Shown here piece after piece: positions 58,699 through 64,000 of a stretch of 64,000 nt of DNA. Where the stretch lies: positions 227,292,537-227,356,536 of the forward strand of contig NC_134397.1 in NCBI RefSeq assembly GCF_050003625.1, given 5' to 3'. The position numbers were made by a program, and so were the translations under genes. Each line of letters begins with the position of its first letter. The first letter of the stretch is position 1. Under the pieces are notes generated by a model. It worked only from the letters and a program-made list of their open reading frames with translations. It did no database searches and was not told the DNA's origin. Source of the stretch: Haematobia irritans. Lineage: Eukaryota > Arthropoda > Insecta > Diptera > Muscidae.

Positions 58699-60098
58699 TG
58701 GCTAATGACGGATGATACTTCGATTGATCAGTCTGTTACAGTTTTTTGTTTTGGCGTAAAAATCCCAAACATATGAAAAAATCCCGCTTTTTTTAATTTG
58801 AGCTCCATAACAAAATATTTATGATTTATTGACAAAATACCTTTTGGACGCCAACGAATAATCCAGAAATGTAAATAATAAACTGTGAACATATATTTAT
58901 CGCCAAATTATATTATTTATATAATTCGACCACTGTTTATGCCAATGTAAGTGGTCATCATCTCTCTTCTCATCTCCAATCATCACATTCATAACTATGC
59001 CACTTAAAAATAATTACTTATTTCGTTCCACCTCTTTTTCTTTCATCAATCACGTTTTTATTATTCAACTTTGTTATTATGTGGCCTTTTATCTTTCACA
59101 TTAGAGATGTATCTACATTTGTTTGTAGAGTTCGAGTTCAATACTTTTCCGAAAGAAGAAACTATAAAATATTATAGTAATATAATTTTGAACAAAGATA
59201 GTAATAGCGGATCATTATAGGGAATTATAAACTCTTCAAAAATCTCTAAAATGCCACAAAAAAATACACATAATAATCTAATGATTTATAGATTTATTTA
59301 TGTCTTCAGGAGTTTTCGAATTTAAGGCAAATAATAAAATTCACTTTCATAAATCGATCCAAAAGTACAAAGAAAAAGGGACTGCGAATACAAACTACGA
59401 ATATATTTATAGTTGGGAAATTATAATCAAAAATTTTTTGTTTTACCTGTCTTTTCGTGAATGAGTTGTTAATTTTAACTCATGTAGAGTTGGTCATTCA
59501 TTGAATTGTTCATTACAAATTTGATTTCATACCTATGAATAAATTTGCTACGTTTTCTTTCAATTTCAATTTATACTCCCCAAAATTGATGTGAACATGG
59601 TTATGCCTAAGTGTGCCTTTGCTTCCATGAAATGTGTGAACATGTATGTTAATGGCCCCCATTGAGTCCAGAGTCTATTGTTAAAAAAAAAAGTGAAATG
59701 TAATTTTTGTGTAACTAATTTTGTATGCTTCGGTATGCCACTATCGTCCATTAACATTTATTTTATTATTATTGTTAGAATGATTATCTACTACTTTATT
59801 GCGTTTTATACAAAGTGGAAAAAGTGAAACTAAAAGTGTATTATATTGGAATTATGTTGAATTCTTCTTCCCATAGCAAATTCAAAGAAATATCATAAGT
59901 GAATTTTTCGTGGAAATACTACCAGGGATAATTGTAAACCTATTTAGGTTAGTCGACATCGACTGGAAGCTAGACTCAATTTTTGATATAAAATATTCAT
60001 AGATTTTGAGATTAAATATTTTTAAAGATATTCACTATCAAAATCGATTAATTTATACAATAAAAATAAACAATGTCGAATTAGAAATTTCTCAAACT
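58699..60098. other. Unique AT-rich sequence
   Basis: No gene supported; several short frames without splice signals. Confidence 0.35.
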
Positions 60099-60099
60099 A

Positions 60100-60248
60100 C
60101 ACAGACAACATTTTTTTCTAATTCAATCACGAAATTAATTTTGTTCATTGAAATTACTTCAATCGCGAAACTGATAATATCAATCGCATAATAAGTAAAA
60201 ATACACATGATTAAAAGATTAAATGATTTCTTTGACACTTTAACTATT
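60100..60248 (+). mobile_element. Family G left part, interrupted by B
   Basis: After TA it begins CACAGACAACATTTTTTTC and TAATTCAATCACGAAATTAA. It stops at the T run where B inserts. Confidence 0.5.
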
Positions 60249-62133
60249 TATACCCTGCGCCACACGGTGGAACAGGGTGTTATAAGTTAGTGCATATGTT
60301 TGCAACACCCAGAAGGAGACGAGAAAGACCCATGGTGTCTTTGGCAATAATGCTCAGGGTGGGTCCCTGAGTCGATCTAGCCATGTCCGTCTGTCCGTCC
60401 GTCTGTCTGTGAACACATTTTTGTGATCAAAGTCTAGGTCGCAGTTTAAGTCCAATCGCCTTCAAAGTTGGCACAATTCGTGTTTTGGGTCAGAATATAA
60501 CCCTATTGATTTTGGAAGAAATCGTTTCAGATTTAGAAGCCAGAGTTTTACCCTGATTTGCTTGAAATTTCGCACAAATATAGCACTTGGTCGTATAGTC
60601 AAGTGTGCAAAATTTGATTGGAATCGGTTCAGATTTAGATATAGCTTCTATATATATCTTTCGCCCGATATAGACTTATATGGCCTGAGTTTTATCCTAA
60701 TTTGCTTGAAATTTTGCACCAGGAGAGCAATAAGTACTATAGTCAGGTGCGCCAATTTTGATTGAAATCGGTTCAGATTGAGATATAGCTCTCATATACA
60801 TCCTTCGCCCGATTTGGACTTATATGTCCTCAAAACCCAGAGTTTTGCCGTGACTTGCCTCAAATTTTGCATGAGAGGTACGTTTAACGGTGTCGTTATA
60901 CGTGTCAAATTTGATTGAAATCGGTTCAGATTTAGACCAATTTGCAATGGGATTTTCTTCCAATTGGCTCGCTACTTCCCACAGAAAACATATTTAATAT
61001 AATATGTAAGTGTGCCAATTTTGATTTAATTTTATTTACATAAAGTTTTACATAAAGCCTCCATACACAGAAAAAAATATCACCAAAATATTTCCAATTA
61101 AAAAGTTAATTGAAGTTGAAAATTTTTTCAATTAATAAATTAATTGATACAATTAACTTTTTAGTCATGATAGAAACAATAAGTTAATTAAGTCAATGAT
61201 TGAAATTTTTAAAATGTTTAATTAAAAAATTAATTGATACAATTAACTTTTTAACCAAATTCGGAAGACTAATTCGGCTAAAAAAGTGCTGATTTTTTTT
61301 TTTACTTTTTTAATTAAAAATGTATTTCAAACAATCATTTGTTAATCCAAATAAAAACTCTAAGCCAATCTAACTAAGTAATTAAAAATAGTTACCTTTT
61401 AAAATTAATAAATTAATTGCGTTTTGCAATCAACATCAATTAAATTTTTAATTGAATCAATTAAAAAATTAATTGAATTTTGCTGAAAAAATCAATTAAT
61501 TTTTTAATCAAGAATATTTTCTATGCCCAATTAAAATTGTGATTGATACTATCATTTTCGTGATTGAAGACATTTCAATTAAAAAATTAATTGGATCAAT
61601 TAATTTGGTGATTGAATCAGAGAAAAAATTTTTTGTGTGTATATTTGTTCTTCCGTTTTATGCAAATATGGCCAAAAAATTCTTTGATGATGTCTTAGTC
61701 ATATCCCATACTGTAATGCCAGACTTTCCACAGAACGGTTGAGTTTTAAATAAGGCTCCGACTTGTGGAAATATCGCCCGACTTGGCCAAATAATATATC
61801 ACACCCCACAATTGATCTCATATCTTGGTGAGATCTACTAACAAATCTTCTTGTAAAATGGCCACTTCTAAGTAGCAAAAATTTTAAAAATTACTCAAAT
61901 TGTCCTATACCTCGAATATCGTCTGATAAATCACAAATGCTATTTTGTAGAAGTATAAAAAATTGTCTCCAATTCGGCTAAGATATTAATATTTGTATAT
62001 GGGAATATAAACATTCATAATAACTCCCAACAAATTGGAAGGAGTTGAGATGGTAACACAAATTTTGGTCTACATAGTAGTGAAGGGTATAATATAGTCG
62101 GCCCCGCCCGACTTTAGACTTTACTTACTTGTT
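60249..62133 (+). mobile_element. Family B element, complete, with nested G
   Basis: It starts TATACCCTGCGCCACACGG and has GTCCGTCTGTCCGTCCGTCT at 60384-60403. Repeating units follow with GAAATCGGTTCAGATTTAGA, and it ends AGTCGGCCCCGCCCGACT, TTAGACTTTACTTACTTGTT. It carries the G element 61066-61639. Confidence 0.75.
61066..61639 (+). mobile_element. Family G element, complete, 574 bp
   Basis: TA lies at 61064-61065 and 61640-61641. The ends are CACAGAAAAAAATATCACC and, inward from the right, CACACAAAAAATTTTTTCTC. It is the near-identical inverted partner of 42041-42616. Confidence 0.75.
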
Positions 62134-62179
62134 TTTTATTATTGTTTTTCAAAAATTTCCAAAGTTCTATGGAATTTTC

Positions 62180-62622
62180 CTCATCTGTTCGGATGAAATT
62201 TGCTCTTCTTTGAGTACCAATATGGACTAAATTTCACATGGAACATACGAGTATATCAATATCGCATACCAAATTTCAACCGGATCGGATAAAATTTGCT
62301 CCTCCAACGGGCTCCACAAGCAAAATCTAGAGGTCGGTTTATATGGACGCTATACCTAAATGTTGGATAATATGGCCCATTTGCAATATCATCTGACTTG
62401 CATCAATAACAACTACTTGTGTCAAGATTCAAGTGGAAAACTTGCTTCGTTTGCGTGATTTCAACAGATGAACGGGCGGGTGGACGGACATGGCTAAATC
62501 GACTCAGAATTTGACCACGAACCAGAATATTTATACTTTATGGGTTCTTAGACCAATATTTATATGTGTTACAAACGGAATAACACAGTGAGTATACACC
62601 CTATCCTACGGTGGGGGGTATA
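62180..62622 (-). mobile_element. Family A element, 3'-truncated
   Basis: On the minus strand it starts TATACCCCCCACCGTAGG, has one core with GTCCGTCC and about one and a half 153-base units. Confidence 0.6.
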
Positions 62623-64000
62623 AAAACTAATTAAAATTTCTAAATTTTCTGTCTGTCCGTTGGTAATAACGTAAAGACGTACAATGTTAGATCGTTTTTG
62701 AATATTTCGATCGGTCACAAACAAAGTGACAAGCTTATTATACCACATCCTATGGGGTTACTGAATTATTTTAACATAACCTGGTAAGTGTACCAGAGAC
62801 AGGGTAAATTGAAAAAAGTAGACTGGCGATAGAAACCAAAGGCAAACAGAGCTATTTAAAAAAAATGTTTCTTTTGACCTAAAAAAGGGTAGAAACAATC
62901 AGTGTCATAAAGTTAGGTTTATTTCCTCGAATGAAAAATTCTTTATAACACAGGAGAATTTAGTTTTTCTAAACTTTCATTCCGAAGAAATGTAGTTTTT
63001 TTTTTTGTGTGTAGGAAAAAAAACATTTCAACATCCATATCAAAAATGTTAATTTCGCTTTTTATCAGAACTTAACCTAGAACTTATAATACACCAATTT
63101 ATACGGTGTAGTGAATTTACAAAAAAAAAAATACATTATAATTTGACATAATGAATTCGTTTACACTTCTGTAGTAATTGAAGAGCAGAGACAATCATAA
63201 AACGTGACATGGTATCACATAATTGTTATTTCACAAGATCAAATGTAATGTAACAGACCAACAATTGCGAATAATACAAGGTTGTTCTGTGATAATTTTG
63301 TCCTCTTTTTTTCAGTTAAGACAGAAGTAAAAAACAAAATGCAATTGCTGCTGTGCTAAAAAACTAATCCACCACTATAAATGTTGATGTAAATTTAAAG
63401 AAAATTATATGGTTCATACAAAAAGCAAAAGATAATTGCACAGATTTAAGGTTAAATTTGTGAAACAGAAATGACAAGAAAAAATAATTTGTTCTATTGT
63501 AGTGCTAGACATAATATTATAAATGCCGAAAATATTCTTAATAGCTCAAAGCAAAGGCTTATACTTAACATTGATAAAAAATTAATTATTAATTTGAATG
63601 AAAGCTGCAATATTAAAAATGCAATATCTGCCAATGTAAAACTTAGTTCATTATATAAAAATAACAATTTGTTATTTATATAATTTTTTATTTTCTACTT
63701 TATTGAAGAAAACTAATATAATTCTTTGTCATCATTGAACCTCTTTCCTTTAATTTTCTTCTTCTCCAATCAATTATAAGCGTATATTGTGAATATTTGT
63801 TGACATTTTCATGGCACTTATTGACATGCATTAAAAATAAATTAAATCAATACTAAGAGCTTCCTAATGCATTGATGATTGCTTAGGTTTTTCGTTTGCC
63901 TCTTTTTTTATTGCATTTGAAAAAAAAACAAGTTTGCTGCTTAAGTCTTTCGTTTTCATTAAAATGCTGGAAGACCTCAAAAGCATAAAAACTTATTTTG
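62623..64000. other. Mostly unique AT-rich sequence
   Basis: A short core-like remnant with TCTGTCTGTCCGTTGG lies near 62649. A 70-codon frame at 63471-63683 has AT-rich codons and no splice or homology support. No gene called. Confidence 0.35.

Overview
This is an AT-rich eukaryotic segment of insect type. Interspersed repeats fill it, and only one exon has convincing splice signals. Several repeats have the mini-me/DINE layout known from flies: a conserved core between a (TA)n run and a (GTCY)n run. Together with DNA transposons of Tc1/mariner, pogo/Tigger, piggyBac and hAT type and tRNA-derived SINE pieces, this points to a dipteran, most likely a calyptrate (muscid-type) fly. The species call is inference. 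No bacterial gene, CRISPR array, rRNA or canonical cellular tRNA gene was seen.

Host genes. At 5534-5707 (minus strand) there is a 174-base exon with a strong acceptor, a GTAAGT donor and one open frame that begins inside a signal peptide. A 48-base candidate first exon lies at 34302-34349 on the same strand. It supplies ATG plus two bases in the right phase. If the two are joined, an intron of about 28.6 kb would hold much of the window. An open segment at 4241-4510 is a weak candidate for a further exon.

Repeat families (letters are local labels). A and its variant C: Helitron-like (HINE/mini-me type) elements that start TATACCC, carry the GTCY core, arrays of a 153-base unit and often a 29-base unit, and end with a GC hairpin and ACTTGTT. 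B: a second family of the same design. D, E, F, G and L: short elements with CAC...GTG ends, A/T-rich terminal inverted repeats and, where readable, a TA target duplication. E and F also carry tRNA-like modules. H: a long inverted-repeat (foldback-like) element ending in GCTGG. I: a possible LINE 3' end. J: a SINE with a tRNA-like head. M: an unclassified repeat.

Recognisable transposons. A complete mariner of the DD37E type at 32639-33919 has perfect 28-base inverted repeats and a transposase broken by one nonsense codon. Others are a 532-bp pogo/Tigger-type element (17008-17539), a 514-bp piggyBac-type element with TTAA ends (58008-58521), a 697-bp hAT-type element with a perfect 8-bp target duplication (24537-25233), and two mariner transposase fossils (25880-26161 and about 53080-53340).

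Layout. 0-4.2 kb: A, H, B, I. 4.2-6.4 kb: gene exon and introns. 6.4-15 kb: E, M, D. 15-17 kb: mostly unique. 17-23 kb: Tigger and two D copies broken by A and H. 23-29 kb: hAT, B, mariner fossil, E. 29-32 kb: unique, then A/H mosaic. 32-34.3 kb: RNA-like hairpin, mariner, candidate exon 1. 35.6-39 kb: G/C nest, F. 39-45 kb: unique, B, J, H, G, L. 45.5-50.3 kb: the longest A copy nested in L, then another in M. 50-55 kb: F, mariner fossil, E, A. 56-64 kb: L, D, piggyBac, B, G, A and unique sequence.
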